From contig NC_063286.1 in NCBI RefSeq assembly GCF_910591885.1, forward strand, positions 3,658,001 through 3,722,000: DNA of 64,000 bases, given 5' to 3'. The DNA comes from Bombus terrestris. Its lineage: Eukaryota; Arthropoda; Insecta; Hymenoptera; Apidae. Under the pieces are notes generated by a model. It was not told the origin of the DNA. It ran no database searches and worked only from the letters and a program-made list of their open reading frames with translations. The first letter of the stretch is position 1. Each line of letters begins with the position of its first letter. The position numbers and the translations under genes are program-made. This document shows positions 1 through 12,676 of the stretch, piece by piece.

Positions 1-939
1 TCCTCTTTCTCTCTATGAATCGACCGGTTTATCATCGATCGGGCAAAGATTAAGCTCCATACGGAGGTGGAACAGGCCTCATGAATATTAACCCGAGAAA
101 GCATAAGCCGAGGAATCCTTATCGATGTAGATCTTATAATTCGTCGGCAATGACCGTCCCGACGGACGATGATGTTAATCACACGGCCGACCAAATTATG
201 GTTTCGCCTCTTGGTTTTCGGCCGTCGCAACGAGAAAGCTCGCGTTTTGTAGTCCAACGATCATGCGAATATGTATACGATATACGCATAGGTCTTGCAT
301 TAATTTAGCATAAATTACGGAATACGCACGGTGCCGTTAAACGATAGAAAAGACTGGCGGCGAGGTGAGCTAGTTTTTTCGAGTTTTACCTCGCCGATGG
401 TTACGTAGCTGAGGAAACATGCGACACATCCGTCACGTTTTTGTGCCAATGACGTGTCTACTTGAACAATCGGACGAGATAAGTTGAAACGTTGCTCCCA
501 CGAGCTTTCAGAACGAGACATTCCGAGCATATGATAACAAATTCTGTAATTCACTTAAATGTAGATTTTATCTAAATTCAAAGAGATGTTACGCTTCAGT
601 AGACATCAGCTGTTCTTAGAACTAAGATTCTATGGAAAATTGAAATCTGCCAAGATGTACAGTACATTGGCAATATACAAAAATATATAAAATATTTGTT
701 AGAGAATTCAAATAGTGAAACAGATTTTTATCCAAATTCCACGTTTCCTTCTCTTCTGTTCATAAAAATATAAGTTTGCAGAAAAATGCAGAGTTTGGTT
801 GTATCTAATACTTGCATGAACAAAGAAACGATAATTCATATTATGTTGATAATTAGACACAAAATTCTAATGCAAAGATCAAAATATCTTTCTGTGCGAG
901 AAAAAAGGTAATCAAAATTTGTCTATTCTTCTGAAATTA
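1..939. other. Non-coding sequence, no gene recognised
   Basis: Moderately GC-rich to about position 500, then AT-rich. Short open frames exist here but none shows domain-like composition, splice context or a signal peptide. I see no RNA gene. Confidence 0.5.
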
Positions 940-1020
940 TTAGGTTGGCAACTAAGTGATTGCGGGTTTTGTCAATACTACCTAATGGCAAAATCCGCAA
1001 TCATTTAGTTGCTAACCTAA
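940..1020. mobile_element. MADE1-like mariner MITE, copy 1
   Basis: An 81-bp near-perfect palindrome starts TTAGGTTGG and ends CCAACCTAA-like (here GCTAACCTAA), with the diagnostic arm GGCAACTAAGTGATTGCGG. It is flanked on both sides by TA, the mariner target duplication. It has no coding capacity. The two arms meet around a short centre near 974-985. Confidence 0.9.
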
Positions 1021-1503
1021 TATTCAAGAAATGGCATTGCTGCAGTAAAACTACGTTTGTATTGAATTCTAATGAATAAATATATGGACATATTGAGATA
1101 TGTATAATTTTGTGTGCTAGACTAGGTTAGATGCGTGATAGAAATACTTGTATGTGAGTATCAGTGTGTGGAGGTATGTGTATGCGCGGCGTCTCGAAAA
1201 CAAATGAATGTAAACGGTTCAGTCGGTTAACAGTCGAGTATGGAAGAAAGTGCTAAGACGCGTGTAAGTGTGTATCGATGAATATCTTAGAAATCGCTCA
1301 TCAAATAAATATATAATTATTCTAATATTAATTGCAAGTGTATATTTAGTGTCCCTATACCATTATTTCTGCTATCAAGATGCACAATTCTCAACAGGAC
1401 ATCTGCACTTTAACTATGATCTTCGTCAAATATATTATTCAATTTTTCTCATTTCAAATCGAACGTTCTTTCAATCGTCTACGCTGAAAATTCCGCGAAA
1501 TAT
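1021..1503. other. AT-rich spacer, no gene recognised
   Basis: An open frame from about 1268 is hydrophobic and AT-driven. It runs into the following MITE, so I regard it as chance. Confidence 0.45.
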
Positions 1504-1583
1504 TCGCTTGGCAACTAAGTGATTGCGGCCTTTGCCATTAGGTGGTATTGACAAAACCCGCAATCATTTAGTTGCCAACCTAA
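1504..1583. mobile_element. MADE1-like mariner MITE, copy 2
   Basis: The same palindrome, with a degraded left tip (starts near TTGGCAACTAAG) and an intact right tip ending CCAACCTAA. The central part reads GGTGGTATTGAC, as in several other copies. Confidence 0.85.
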
Positions 1584-1635
1584 AAGATATTGCTATAGCC
1601 TGTAGAATCTAATCGTTGAGAAAGCAACGTGACCG

Positions 1636-1679
1636 TATAAAAACGCTGTCACCCTCGCGCTGCAGCTGGGTGGTCAGTC
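1636..1679 (+). promoter_or_regulatory. Possible core promoter, TATA plus TCAGTC
   Basis: TATAAAA begins at 1636, and a TCAGTC initiator-like site has its A at 1676. The 40-bp spacing is longer than the usual 30-31, which weakens the call. A GC island follows, with a possible splice donor (CT|GTAAGT) at 2013, so 1676-2012 could be a 5' UTR exon. No coding exon was found downstream. Confidence 0.25.
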
Positions 1680-3019
1680 TCGGTGTGTCCCCGATCAGAA
1701 GGCGGAGGATCATAAATCAGAACGTGGCAGAACACCGCCATTGACCTAGTTGCGTGGCAGAGCCGCGTGCAATAGGCGCTCGTCTACCTGTCGCGAAATG
1801 CCACCGGTTTCCTTAGCATCGACGTTATCCATCTAATCGCTTTATTTCCTCGTTACTCTATTTCTCGTATTTTTATGTTTCGTCGACTGTGCTGCACTCG
1901 CGGAGATACCGAGTCGTTTCGTTAATCGGAAATATGGATGACTAATATGAGAGCCGCGTGGCGAACGCGAGCGAGACACGTCTCGACTCGCTCGTGTCTC
2001 GAAGTCTTCTCTGTAAGTCTATAAATGTAACGAGATGAAGGAGCGGCCGCAGTCTGCCTCGTAGAATGTACAGTGCACACGATCGATGCTGGCCGAAATC
2101 CGAGCATTTTTACCGCCAGACGCCAAAACAAACAGCAAGGGACCGTTGGACGCCGCCTACCCGATGCAAAACTGTCCCCGCGTGCCTGCATTTGTACCTG
2201 AATTTTCAAAAGAAAGATCGAAAGGCGCGTCGACATCTTTTATTCATTCTTTCGGAGAAATGGCTGGGAAAAGTTTGACAAATGTTCAGAAAATATGACC
2301 AATTTGCCGCAGACAAGAATGGTGAAGAATTTTCCTCCTGTTAGGGTTGTCCAGGATTTCGTGAATTTGGATGTTGTAGGTGGGAGGTAAATATAGAAGG
2401 TAAATATAGATGGTGGGAAAACGAAGTAAAGATTGGATTAAAGAGAACAGACGACTGAAGACACGTCTGCAGTCGTAGGTAGCAACTGACAGGATTAAGG
2501 AGATTCTACTTGTCTGTACAGATACCTTTAATACTATGCTTGTCTAAGCTTTTCTAGTGAATATCTCACGAATCTTGTAATACACTGATATTAGTTAAAT
2601 ATAGAATCCCCATGATTTTTATTCTTTACCTGAAAATAGATATCTTGATAAAATTTCATAACCTCAATCCTAGTTAGCGAGAGATTAAACAAACTACAGA
2701 ATCTATTTATTCGAGTTAGGAAATTTATTTATTTTCAAGTTTCTATTATGTGAACTTCGACTATATGAATCGCTTAATCCCCCCTCCCTAATTCACATAA
2801 ACGGAATTCTACTGTGCTTAAGCGACTATTGCTATTTATTGCTGTAACACCGTATCATATGGAAATATTGTAATAATCTAACATCGAGGAATTGGAATTA
2901 AAGCTACATTTTAATCTAATCTCATACGAATACAATCAATTTTCTATATAAATCCGTGTCTCGAGTGCAACTCGATAACGTAAGGCAAATGATTAAAAGT
3001 CGCGAGTTCCACGAAAATA
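1680..3019. other. GC island then AT-rich spacer
   Basis: GC-rich to about 2250 and AT-rich after. Overlapping frames between 1922 and 2298 on both strands have no recognisable protein character. Confidence 0.4.
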
Positions 3020-3100
3020 TTGGGTTGGCAACTAAGTGATTGCGGATTTTGTCATTAAATGGTATTGACAAGATCCGCAATCACTTAGTTGCCAACCGAA
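3020..3100. mobile_element. MADE1-like mariner MITE, copy 3
   Basis: An 81-bp palindrome starting TTGGGTTGGCAAC and ending GTTGCCAACCGAA. The centre reads GTCATTAAATGGTATTGAC. Both arms are nearly complete. Confidence 0.9.
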
Positions 3101-6078
3101 CCTAACCTTAAACTAACCGCAATAGAATGGTTTATCACCTGCCAGTTATTTCTTCCACGACAAAACTGCAGTTCTGCTTGATAGCAGGAGGAGCTGCATA
3201 AGGAGTAGCGTTTCAATTTTAAATAAAGACACAGTCACGAAAGTAGATTCGCGGAAAACGTGGAAAGGGGAATGTTTTATTGTCCGATGAAAAATTTAAT
3301 TCGACAACGCCCCCCGAGGTTAAAGAAACAATCGCCGGATCTGATCTAGGGGCTCATAAATCCGGCGCATTCTCATTCTCTGAACGGACGCCACTGTATC
3401 GCTTGCCTCTTTTAAATTTCGAAATTATCGATCGCCAAAATCTATGAGCGCCGTTCCTTCCAGCCTCGACGTTCACGCAACACCACAGTAAAAGCACCGC
3501 TGCGTCAACGTTGCTCACTGTGCATAATAATAAAAAAGAGAGAAAGAAAAAGGAATGTCTACATTAGCCATCGGCACGACAGATCTTCGCCCGGAGATAA
3601 GAGAAATTTACGAACCAGCTAAGCTATCGTTACACGCACACTCTTATCGATCTGTAACGGAAATGAAAGCGAATCGTTGTCGAAAACGATCGTTTTGCCC
3701 TTAAAAATTGTTTATACGACAATCTGATAAATATTTCTGTGTTTCAGCACCTTGCGAACCTCTGTTACTTGTGACGATTATTCTGACAGCTGAATTATGG
3801 AACAAATTCTATAATAGGACTAAAGCATAGGAATTTCAAAAAAACATGGCGCTACAGGCATTGCACGGTAAATAGAAAACAAACAGGACTATGAATCTTT
3901 CAACACAAAGATGATATTTAGTGTATAGTATGTAAGTATATTGTATGACATATAGGTTAAGAGAATAATGTTTCGTTAATGAGTATTTTTTGACCACTTT
4001 GAAATATCGTACGATTGGATTCTACGAGTAAAACACGAGCACCCACTTCAATGGGAAAACGGCGTTATATAATTCAACGAAGTTTAAACATTGTTATCAC
4101 GATCGTCCAATATCTATTTTGTAGTGATAAAATGAAGAATGGACGTGATAACTAAATTTACTTAAAACGTACGATCGTTCGTATAATTTATAATGTTTCA
4201 TAGAATAATAATAAATAAAAGTAAATGTAAGTTTAATAATAAAGATTAATAATCAATTATTACCGACATATACACAAATTCATATTTTTCATAATTTGTG
4301 AATTATGTGCATTTAAATTTAAGTCTAATAGTTACGTACGACGTGAAATGGTAACAAGGTATCTGCTACATCGTACATCGTAACATCGTATTGGTAGGAA
4401 GAAAAACCACAGAGTATGGCAACGCGGGTGTAACCTCATGCGTACCTACACCCGGACCGGACCACGAAGGCCACGCCAAATATCGATTCTCGCTAAACTC
4501 GAAATGGATATGGAAGCCCGAAGAATGTTGGAATTTTCTAGCGGGTTGCGAAGAGTTGGCATCGATAGTTCCCTACGTACCTCGCCTCTTATCTTTCCCG
4601 ATCTGTCCAACCATCGTAACCTTCTTCTCCTCCAAAAGATCTCGGCCAATCGAACACTTTGAATCGCATCCTCGCGAGACAGACGAAAGAATTCGAAGTG
4701 TGGAAATGAGCGTTGCCACAATTGCAGTTTGCGTTTAACAGGAATAGCACCGGCTGATATTTATACTCACTAGGAACGTTTCTCTGTGTTTCCTGCGAGC
4801 GCTAAAGAGAACACCGCGAGCCCCAGCCTGGAATTCGTAGGTTCCACGGAAAGTAGAATTATTGCACATCGGAGACCGACTAGTCGCGATTTGAATTTAA
4901 CGATAACAAGTACGAAGCGACTGGCGATAACGACTGGTTTCCTCGATCGGTAAAAAACCACGTGATAAAGAAGGAATGAAGCAGAGAGGTCGCTGCAAAA
5001 TGGGGCATCGCGATCGACAGCGTTCACGCGATAACGAAACGTCCTCCATTAAACGACGAACATAGCACGCGCGCGTAATCGCAAAATAAGTCGCCACAGA
5101 TTTTAACGACTTGGTTCGCTCTACTTTGCGTTTGTTCACGACTTTTCATTGATCTAACGATTAAGTATTCGAGAACAGGGATTCGAGGACGTTTGATACG
5201 AGATAACGTTTATCCTGAGTTGTGAGTGGCAAAGAAAAAGCTAAGAGAGGGGGCAAGCTACGTTTGATGGCAAAGGCGTCAACTCGAAAGCACGTGAATG
5301 GCTTCTTCGCGTGATGCAATAAAACCTTATCTTTCGCACCAGGAAACGTTCGATCGGTGAAACTTCGATCGAGATTATACGTAGAAAGAAGGTGCGATTT
5401 CTTTTAATCGATTTTATTTAATACCATACAGATGGGTGCCGATTGAACGACGAAAGATCCATGGAAGACTGAAGGAACAACGCAAATTTAATCCGCTTAC
5501 TCGTGTAAGCGATGAACGTGCTTGATAATTACGTTAAACGGTGGACGGAGGCGCGAATCGTCGCGGGGAGACATCAACGCCCGATAATTGTACACGCTGG
5601 CCCCGAAGAACGCCGGGTCAAGAAGAAAGCCCATCGTATTTTGCTGAGCGAAGTAGGTGCCAATTGTAGCGGCTTTAATAAACTCTGTAAGAGACAATGA
5701 CGGCTTTACGAGGTGCAATAGGTCGATTGTGCCTGCGATCTAAGTGATGAGATCATCGGCGATCGCACGCTCGCCGTTATCTCGCAATTCCAATTTCATA
5801 AATAATCTATTTGGTATTTCCTTTACCTGGAAAAAATATTTTTCCTACTTTATGAAGTTAATTCAAATGCGATATATTTGTATACTAATCGACAATAGAA
5901 ATAACATTATTTAATTAAATTACGTATAATATAATTTAGCATCTACATTTGGAAGAAATAATTGCTCAGTTTTTGAGAACGTGAAGTTGGTCACAAAAGT
6001 GTCCAGTCATGTTCGATATGCAGTATATTTTGTATAAAATTATAGGATTATTGAGAAGGCCGATAATGGTTTAACCTC
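3101..6078. other. Intergenic or intronic sequence, no gene recognised
   Basis: Alternating AT-rich (3700-4330) and GC-rich (4340-5700) sequence. Several overlapping open frames at 4390-5720 occupy both strands of the GC-rich part, the pattern expected from chance stop depletion. No domain, RNA gene or convincing splice structure was seen. Confidence 0.45.
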
Positions 6079-6231
6079 TTAACCTACAACTACAGGCATA
6101 GCCCGCACTACGATGGTCGGGCCAAACAAATTTACGGGCATAGCCCGTAACACGTACTACACAAGTCGTGCGAATGGCTCGAAGGCTGCGCGAGCTTGTT
6201 TACATTTTCTCGAACGTAAATCGTAGGTTAA
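6079..6231. mobile_element. TTAA-flanked MITE, piggyBac type (CCTAC ends)
   Basis: TTAA (6079-6082) is followed by CCTAC, and the right end is GTAGG followed by TTAA (6228-6231), giving short inverted ends and a TTAA duplication as in piggyBac-class elements. Inside lie a perfect inverted motif ACGGGCATAGCCCGTA (about 6143-6159) and a diverged relative CAGGCATAGCCCGC (about 6095-6108). There is no coding capacity. Confidence 0.5.
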
Positions 6232-6329
6232 GGTTAAAAATAAAACAATATATAGCGAATAATTATATCTTCAAAATTAAATAGCAAATAACCAGGCAAA
6301 CATTTCTGTAACCAACTATTAGGTTGGGT

Positions 6330-6350
6330 AAGGTTAGGTTAGGTTAGGTA
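6330..6350 (+). repeat. Short interstitial TTAGG tract
   Basis: About four head-to-tail copies of TTAGG, the canonical insect telomere unit, inside AT-rich DNA. Confidence 0.6.
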
Positions 6351-6700
6351 ATATATATCGTAACACAAAAGAGTTAATCTTATCTTCTCCTTTATTTATT
6401 TACGAGCATTATCACCTATGGCACAATAAAAACAAAAGGGTAACAATAATATTGACCATAACCATATCAACAACATTCTCTGTCATATACATTAATCAGT
6501 TAATCAAATGAAATTTCGAAAACTGCAGCCTCGAACCAAAGCAGAAAACCAACATAGAGCGGACGATCAAAGAGAAACGACACACTGTCGGCTCGAGTCA
6601 TTATTCAGATTCAAAGAAGAATCGACGAGGCGAGAGACGAAGCTGGACGACGACAGACCGCGACGAAGACGAGGCGCGACGCGACCAAGTCAACGTCCAT

Positions 6701-6763
6701 GACGACGACGACGACTACGACTACTACGACGACGACTACGACGATGACGACGATGACGTCGAG
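6701..6763 (+). repeat. GAC/TAC trinucleotide repeat
   Basis: Imperfect run of GAC with TAC and GAT interruptions. No long frame using it has credible context. Confidence 0.8.
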
Positions 6764-8350
6764 AAAGAGGCACGACAACACGGGTGGCGTCTCTCACGCA
6801 CGCAGAAACGCAAACCTGAGCATATGAGAGTTCGCCGGTATAATATTACAGGCCTCGAGGCACTAGGACTCTACTCCTGGGTGTTCGTTACCCGTTTCTA
6901 TACCGGGTGGCTTGGGTCGATCGCGCGAGCCAACGCCGCAGCGAATATCGATTTCTCGCCCTCTTTCCAGCCGTTCGAGCGCAACGTTCCGCAGCTTCGA
7001 TCGCGTTCGAGCTATCCGCTGATCAATAAACAAGCAGCCAGTGCTCGACAAGTTCGTGATATGCTATATACTATGATACTTTTTTCCCCCGACTCGTAAC
7101 GTACGTACGACTCATAACGACTCTTCGTTGTAAACCTCTAAAAGAATATTAAATGGTCGTTAAGGAGTTCTATTATTCCCCTTTTCTTTCCATCGAGATT
7201 TCTCGTACAGGTCAATTTAGGTTAACCCAAGTCGGAATTGCGAAAAATTAGACGACAGAGGGACTCGCATATCTCGACATACCGATAGTATCAGGTTGGG
7301 TTAAGTCGGACGACTTTCACGACAAAAGTCACGATTTTTAGGATTTCTCGAGTTTCTTGGAAGATACCCACCCACCAGCAGCAAATTCACGGTTCCCATG
7401 AAACCGCACGAACGTTCTAGCCCACCAATGAACTCGCCAAAGAATTTGGACTAAAAACTCGACCACCTAGATCGAAGGTGAACGACAACGTGCACGACGA
7501 AACGGTCGGCAAACAATATAATCCTACCTTGTTTACCGTTTGGGAATGCCCGATTCGCCACGCGACACCCGGTATAACGAGGAGACCAGTCGAAACTAGA
7601 GAGTAAAAGAAGGAAGGGTGGAAGGTTGTGGTAGGACTGAGTGAAAGAGAGAGAAAGAGGGAAATACAGATGGTGAAAGGAGAAGGAAGACGGAAGAGAG
7701 AGAAGGAAGGGAAAAGGGTGCGTCGAGGAAGCAGACGTAGGAGTTAGAGGGAAACGTGTGGTCTCTCTCCGCAAGGAGGGAACATTGGTAGGGGGTGGTT
7801 CGGTTCTATGGTACCCTATGAAACACCTGGCTCTCCTCTCTCTCTCTTTCTCCAGCTTTCCGACTGTTCCATACATTGCCGCCTGCCTCATGCTACCGAT
7901 CTTCGTCATATTATCCTAAACTGCATTGGCATCCCTTGGACCTTAGAGCTAAGGGCCATCTTTGCACGTCAAGCGGCTTGTTATGTGCCGGACAAAATAT
8001 CTATATCCGACAACGGGAGATGGATTGGACGTACACGGTTCATCCAGGTGTTGCTAAATATCGTTCCAACACTCTTATCGCTCGTCCAATCGATTCAGAT
8101 GCGGGAAAGTTCAACAACAGAGGGCTTAATGGCCGTGAAGATTCAATCGACTACTCTGATATACACATACACGCTCGGCTATAAGTATTAGGAAATGAGA
8201 TGAAATAAAAGAATCATTAAGGACTAATTGAAACATATGTGTGGCATATGGTCCGTGAAAAATCTATATGTTTACCTATTTTATGTCGTAATAAAAATCC
8301 TGTAAATAATAAGAATAATATTGCCATTGATATTGTTCAATTTTCTATTA
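6764..8350. other. GC-rich non-coding block with purine-rich tract
   Basis: 7600-7760 is a strongly purine-biased GGAAG/GAGAG tract, which makes an artificial open frame on the minus strand. No gene is supported. Confidence 0.4.
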
Positions 8351-8556
8351 TTAGGTTAACCTAAAAGTTTCAGAAGAAAATAATAGATGCACAACACTTT
8401 TTGTTTGAATGCAAACGGAACGTACCCTACAGCAGTTAGAGGTCGATAGAGGATAAAGACCACAACATTGGACAGATTAGGTTTCATGTTTGTATCAACA
8501 TAGCCAGATAAAGCAGCTGCGTGCAGATAGCGAAATACATTTTTGGGACAACCTAA
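8351..8556. mobile_element. Mariner-type short element with TTAGGTT ends
   Basis: The left end is TTAGGTTAACC and the right end GGGACAACCTAA. Mismatched inverted ends and a central segment without open frame suggest an old deletion derivative. The right end resembles the TTAGGTTGTCC ends of the element at 53,473. Confidence 0.45.
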
Positions 8557-8946
8557 TATATTTGTTATTCTTCGATTCTATGCATTCTGTACACGATTCC
8601 ACAGAGTCAGCTTCAAACTTTTGCAAACTTGTAGCTTGTGACTTGTAAAACGTACCGATAATACGAGTTCAATTTTCAATTCTACGCGAGGCAGACCCGA
8701 TGCTTGCAAGAAAATCACACATTTACTTGATACAATAGAACCATTCTGTTGTGACAATCCTGCAACTTCTTATGCGTAACACATGCGTGCGTTACGTATA
8801 TAAGATATTTTACATTTCACCATTGATCAACGACGCCATTTCAATTCAGGAAGTTTCTTCCACTCTGAACGTCTAACCTTTGGATTCGATTACACCATTC
8901 CTGTTTTTGGAAGACGGTATAAAATCTGCGTAGATGTCGAATGGAT
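8557..8946. other. Spacer, no gene recognised
   Basis: Mixed composition. Nothing beyond short chance frames was seen. Confidence 0.4.
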
Positions 8947-9129
8947 GTAGGTGTCCAAGAAATAGATCGCAATAGACTCTATGAATGGATCGCCAGGGTT
9001 CACTGGACGTAGGTGTCCAACGTTCTGTTCTAGTCGAATCGCAGGGATTCGATGAACGTAGGTGTCCAACGAGCAGATCGTTCTGATCTCTGATTAGAAT
9101 CTAAAAAGGCCTCGTCTAGGCGTCCAACG
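8947..9129 (+). repeat. Four spaced copies of GTAGGTGTCCAA motif
   Basis: GTAGGTGTCCAA occurs at 8947, 9009 and 9058, with a diverged copy (TAGGCGTCCAACG) near 9116. Spacing is roughly 50-62 bp, and parts of the intervening sequence (GAATGGATC, GATTCGATGAACG) also look related. This is a degenerate tandem array. Confidence 0.55.
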
Positions 9130-11120
9130 TTCCGATTTTCGAGCCGGAAGGTTCGACGATCGGCGTCGATACGCCACAGGATCGCTAATTACGCTCGGGC
9201 CACAGTTTCTCGTGCTTGGCGTAAGAGCTTGAAGGCGTAGGCGTGACTCGCGAACGACAACCTCTGGCGCGGCGAGAACAGTAAATTCACCGACGATATT
9301 CTCCTTTAATCCAGAGAGGAGTGAATTTTGGGAAATTTTTCGATGAGTTTTGCGTTTCACCAAATTGCAAATTATCTTTGTATCGGAGATAATTTTCAGA
9401 TTCGGAGATGATCGCGGCGTTTCTACAGAGGAACTCTCAGACGAGGAGTCGGTGTGTTCCGGTAGTAGTGACGGTCCTAAAATAGCGACAGCAACAGGAT
9501 GATCGCGAGACGCCGTCAAGTTTAAGGTATTGTTCATTGGAACGCTACGTGGGTGAGGACAGTCATCGAACGTCGAAGCACTCGGTCCTCGACCGGTCAT
9601 TTGCGATGCAAAATCTTTTCTTGGAAGCTGCTCGGCCTGATTCTATCGATGTAGGTTATTCTAACGGGAATCTTAGACAATGCAACAGTTTTTCGAGCTG
9701 CTTTCGACACCATACTCCGTGTGTCTCTTCTAAAACGAGCCTGTCATTCGGTATCAAGAAATTATGTAATCAATGGTTGAAAAATAATGGAATAAAAGAT
9801 GGCGGCAAGAGTTGGAGAGATAAAAGTGAGCGCCACAGGCGAATACAATCGTCGGATCTATCGACACGCTGAGACAAGAACCGCACAAAGCATTTAGTAG
9901 CGTATGAACACTTTTTGCCGTGTGTAGGCGGTATTAGGATTGCGCAACTGCGCGCAGGATTAGGATCTGTGCGCGAGACCGGGAGAAAGGGGTAGGTGGG
10001 AGGCTTGATTTCCGCAAATTAATTCATAAGAACGTCGTCGGCTGACGTCACTTCCTGGATACGCGCCGGCAAGGCGGGATACGCTCGTAGACGCGAGACG
10101 ATCGTTGCAAGAGAGCTCCTCTTTCTTATTCTCTGTCTTTCTTACGTTCTCTTCCGCGCAGCGTGTCGCGCATCTCTGTCCTTCTTTCTCGACTGCCGTT
10201 CCTTCGAGCCTCCTCGTTTATCCTTCTGTTTCACGCGGCTCACCTATAGAGGGATACACGTGCCAACTAAAAACCGCCTGGCTGGGCGTAAATAGAATGC
10301 TGCTACTTCAAAACCGCGAAAATAAGGGCACTGACATTCACCGGGTTCATCGCGATCGTCTTCAAAAAAAGAAATAACGCGTCGATCGTCCATCTTAATC
10401 TCTGTATTCACCATCTATAGATCAAAGAGACACCGTTTTCTTCGAACAAAGTTAAGAACATGTTACGTGTATAGGTTAATTACTAATGGGATGAATCGAT
10501 TGCTCCAGCAACGTACTACGAGGAAGAAGGTCGAAGATCTGTCGATTATCTTCGTTTCTGTGCGTGATCGTGAGATCAAACAAAGTTTCTTTGGCAGCTG
10601 AAATTACGACTTAATTACTAGCACGGCAACTTAATTGCCCGATGAATGTATCTTCGATCGAAGATGCGACGCCGATGCTCTACAATCATCAAATCTAATT
10701 TTTACTTCTAACTTCGCCACTGTTTTACAATAGACGCTTATCGACATAAACTACATCCTAAATATGTAGTTGGCCATTTGGAAAGTCAACAAAGGGACCG
10801 CCACGGGGCAATTATCCCGTCTCCGAGGATATCCCAACCTGTTTCCTTCGAAATCCTTCCGATCGCGATCATCTTCCGAACTTTGCTCGGCTACGCGGTA
10901 ATCTCATTAAACCGGGGAAACGTATCGATGCCAGAGCTGATTAATTTCCGCACGAAACGAACAGGCCGGCCGGTTAGCGGCTCATTAAATCCACCTCTGT
11001 GAACCGTGCAGCGTTATTACGCCTTTGTCTTTATCATTTTGCCCGATAATTGCTGCTCCCTGGCCATTCTGTACGTACGTTTCGATTCTTCCACGGTGTG
11101 TCCGGTTTCGACGTTTTATA
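9130..11120. other. GC-rich non-coding block
   Basis: It holds a 168-codon minus-strand open frame (9094-9600), which I do not accept as a gene, and a stretch at about 10,590-11,060 rich in TAAT-type cores (TTAATTAC, TTAATTGC, GATTAATT). No coding exon was recognised. Confidence 0.4.
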
Positions 11121-11192
11121 TTCGGTTGGTAACTAAGTGACTGCAGATTTTGTTATTTACCACCCAATGTTGCCAACTAATGCCAACTAATA
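11121..11192. mobile_element. MADE1-like mariner MITE, degenerate copy 4
   Basis: The left arm GGTTGGTAACTAAGTGACTGCAG is recognisable. The right arm is reduced to a duplicated TGCCAACTAA. This is an old or rearranged copy. Confidence 0.6.
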
Positions 11193-12676
11193 TTCCTCTC
11201 GATCGAAGTACGTACGTTTAGAGAGAAACTCGTTTCGCGACGAAACCAAGGAAAATCATCGTCTCCGTTTTTGAACAAGGTTAAAAGCAGAGATCGAATC
11301 CTTTTTTGAAATGGTTATTTGAGGGGATTTGCGGTTTTATGAGACTATTGTGATCGTCTTAACGCTCTTCTCAGGGACTTTGGTATCGGTTAACCGTTCA
11401 CACTGATTTGAACTTATATTTTCAAAAAAGAGATTGTTGAAAGTGTCGGGAAATCCTTTTGAGAACACGAAAATTTTCTTATGAATTATGTTTTTGTATC
11501 GCAATGTAGTAAATATTGAATAAATATTGCTTGGAAGAAAATTACTTGCAATTAGACTTTTCCTAATAGCTACTAGGGAATTATTGTAGATACAATAATT
11601 AAGTTTTAATACCTGGTATTATCTTTTATTATAGTTTTCAGAAGTAATAAACTACAATTTATTGCTCAGGCAACTGACGAGCTATTCAATTGTTTCGTGA
11701 GTTTGAATTATCTAATTGCTCTATCAAGCAGGTAAATAGAACACTAAACCTCGTTTGAAAATATACAAAAATAGGAAATGTAACATATTATGTTTTCCAG
11801 TCCAGATTTGCAGTTTTTAATAGTTTCATTAGCTCAAATGTTATCCCCAGAAAAATATCTACTATATCGTAACATTTAATTTTTGCGAAATATATTGTTT
11901 TTAGTCTATTATATTTTAATTACTATTTATTTACTACTAATTACTATTTAGTCTTTTGGTTTATGAAGTTTACCTTGCTCTAATTAGTCTACAAAATTTG
12001 GTAACGTGGGACACTGATGACCACCGTGGCAGTCGACGTGTTAATCTACAAACAATCATAGTTTCCTACATAAACAACAGCAACAAACAAGAACAAATAA
12101 ATCAGTCGCATTTTGCCCGTTACTCCGGTTCCCGGTCTCACGAGAATCAGCCCATCGGCAACGGTTGAAATTCACCGGCCGTGTAACAGATCTCAGTAAC
12201 AGAGGGGAATCGGCTAATTGGCCAGTGAAAATCGGCCCACGTTGTTTGCCGACTTTTCAGACCAAAATTTCGCCGCCAGGTAAACCACCGACTCATTAGC
12301 CGGCTACGGTGCAATTAGACGTGCCGGCAACAGCTTAATTAGCATACTTTCGTTGCCACGAACGCACCCTCAATGGCGGACGTGTATCCGTGATACATGG
12401 CGAATCCAACGATGCGCATGCGCAAACCTTTTCACACAAGCTAATTCAGTTGGGACCAGGAAACAGAGAAACGTTACTCGCTGGATAATTTCACTTTAAT
12501 TAGTGTGAACGTGATGGTTTAACTCGAGTAGTGAGTTGTACGTGGAACTGAATGAATATTTTGGTGAAGATAGGATTAATTGGTAAGCTATTGATTTCAA
12601 CGAAAAGGTTTCAAACTACTTGGTAGAAATAGGTTAGTCGCATTACTTAACAATTGTTTGTTTGTTGTCACAGGGA
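11193..12676. other. AT-rich then GC-rich spacer
   Basis: 12,006-12,045 carries a solo end (GATGACCACCGTGGCAGTCGACGTGTTAA region) related to the right end of the element at 21,416-22,077. The rest shows no gene. 12,170-12,360 is GC-rich with several TTAATTAG/CTAATTGG cores. Confidence 0.4.

Noticed and set aside
7451..7909. 152-codon minus-strand frame
   Set aside because: Produced by a purine-rich simple tract read as Ser/Pro/Phe/Leu runs.
9094..9600. 168-codon minus-strand open frame
   Set aside because: Ser/Arg-rich with no domain; lies in a GC-rich stretch where stop codons are rare, and its 3' end runs into the 8,947-9,129 repeat array. No promoter or splice support.
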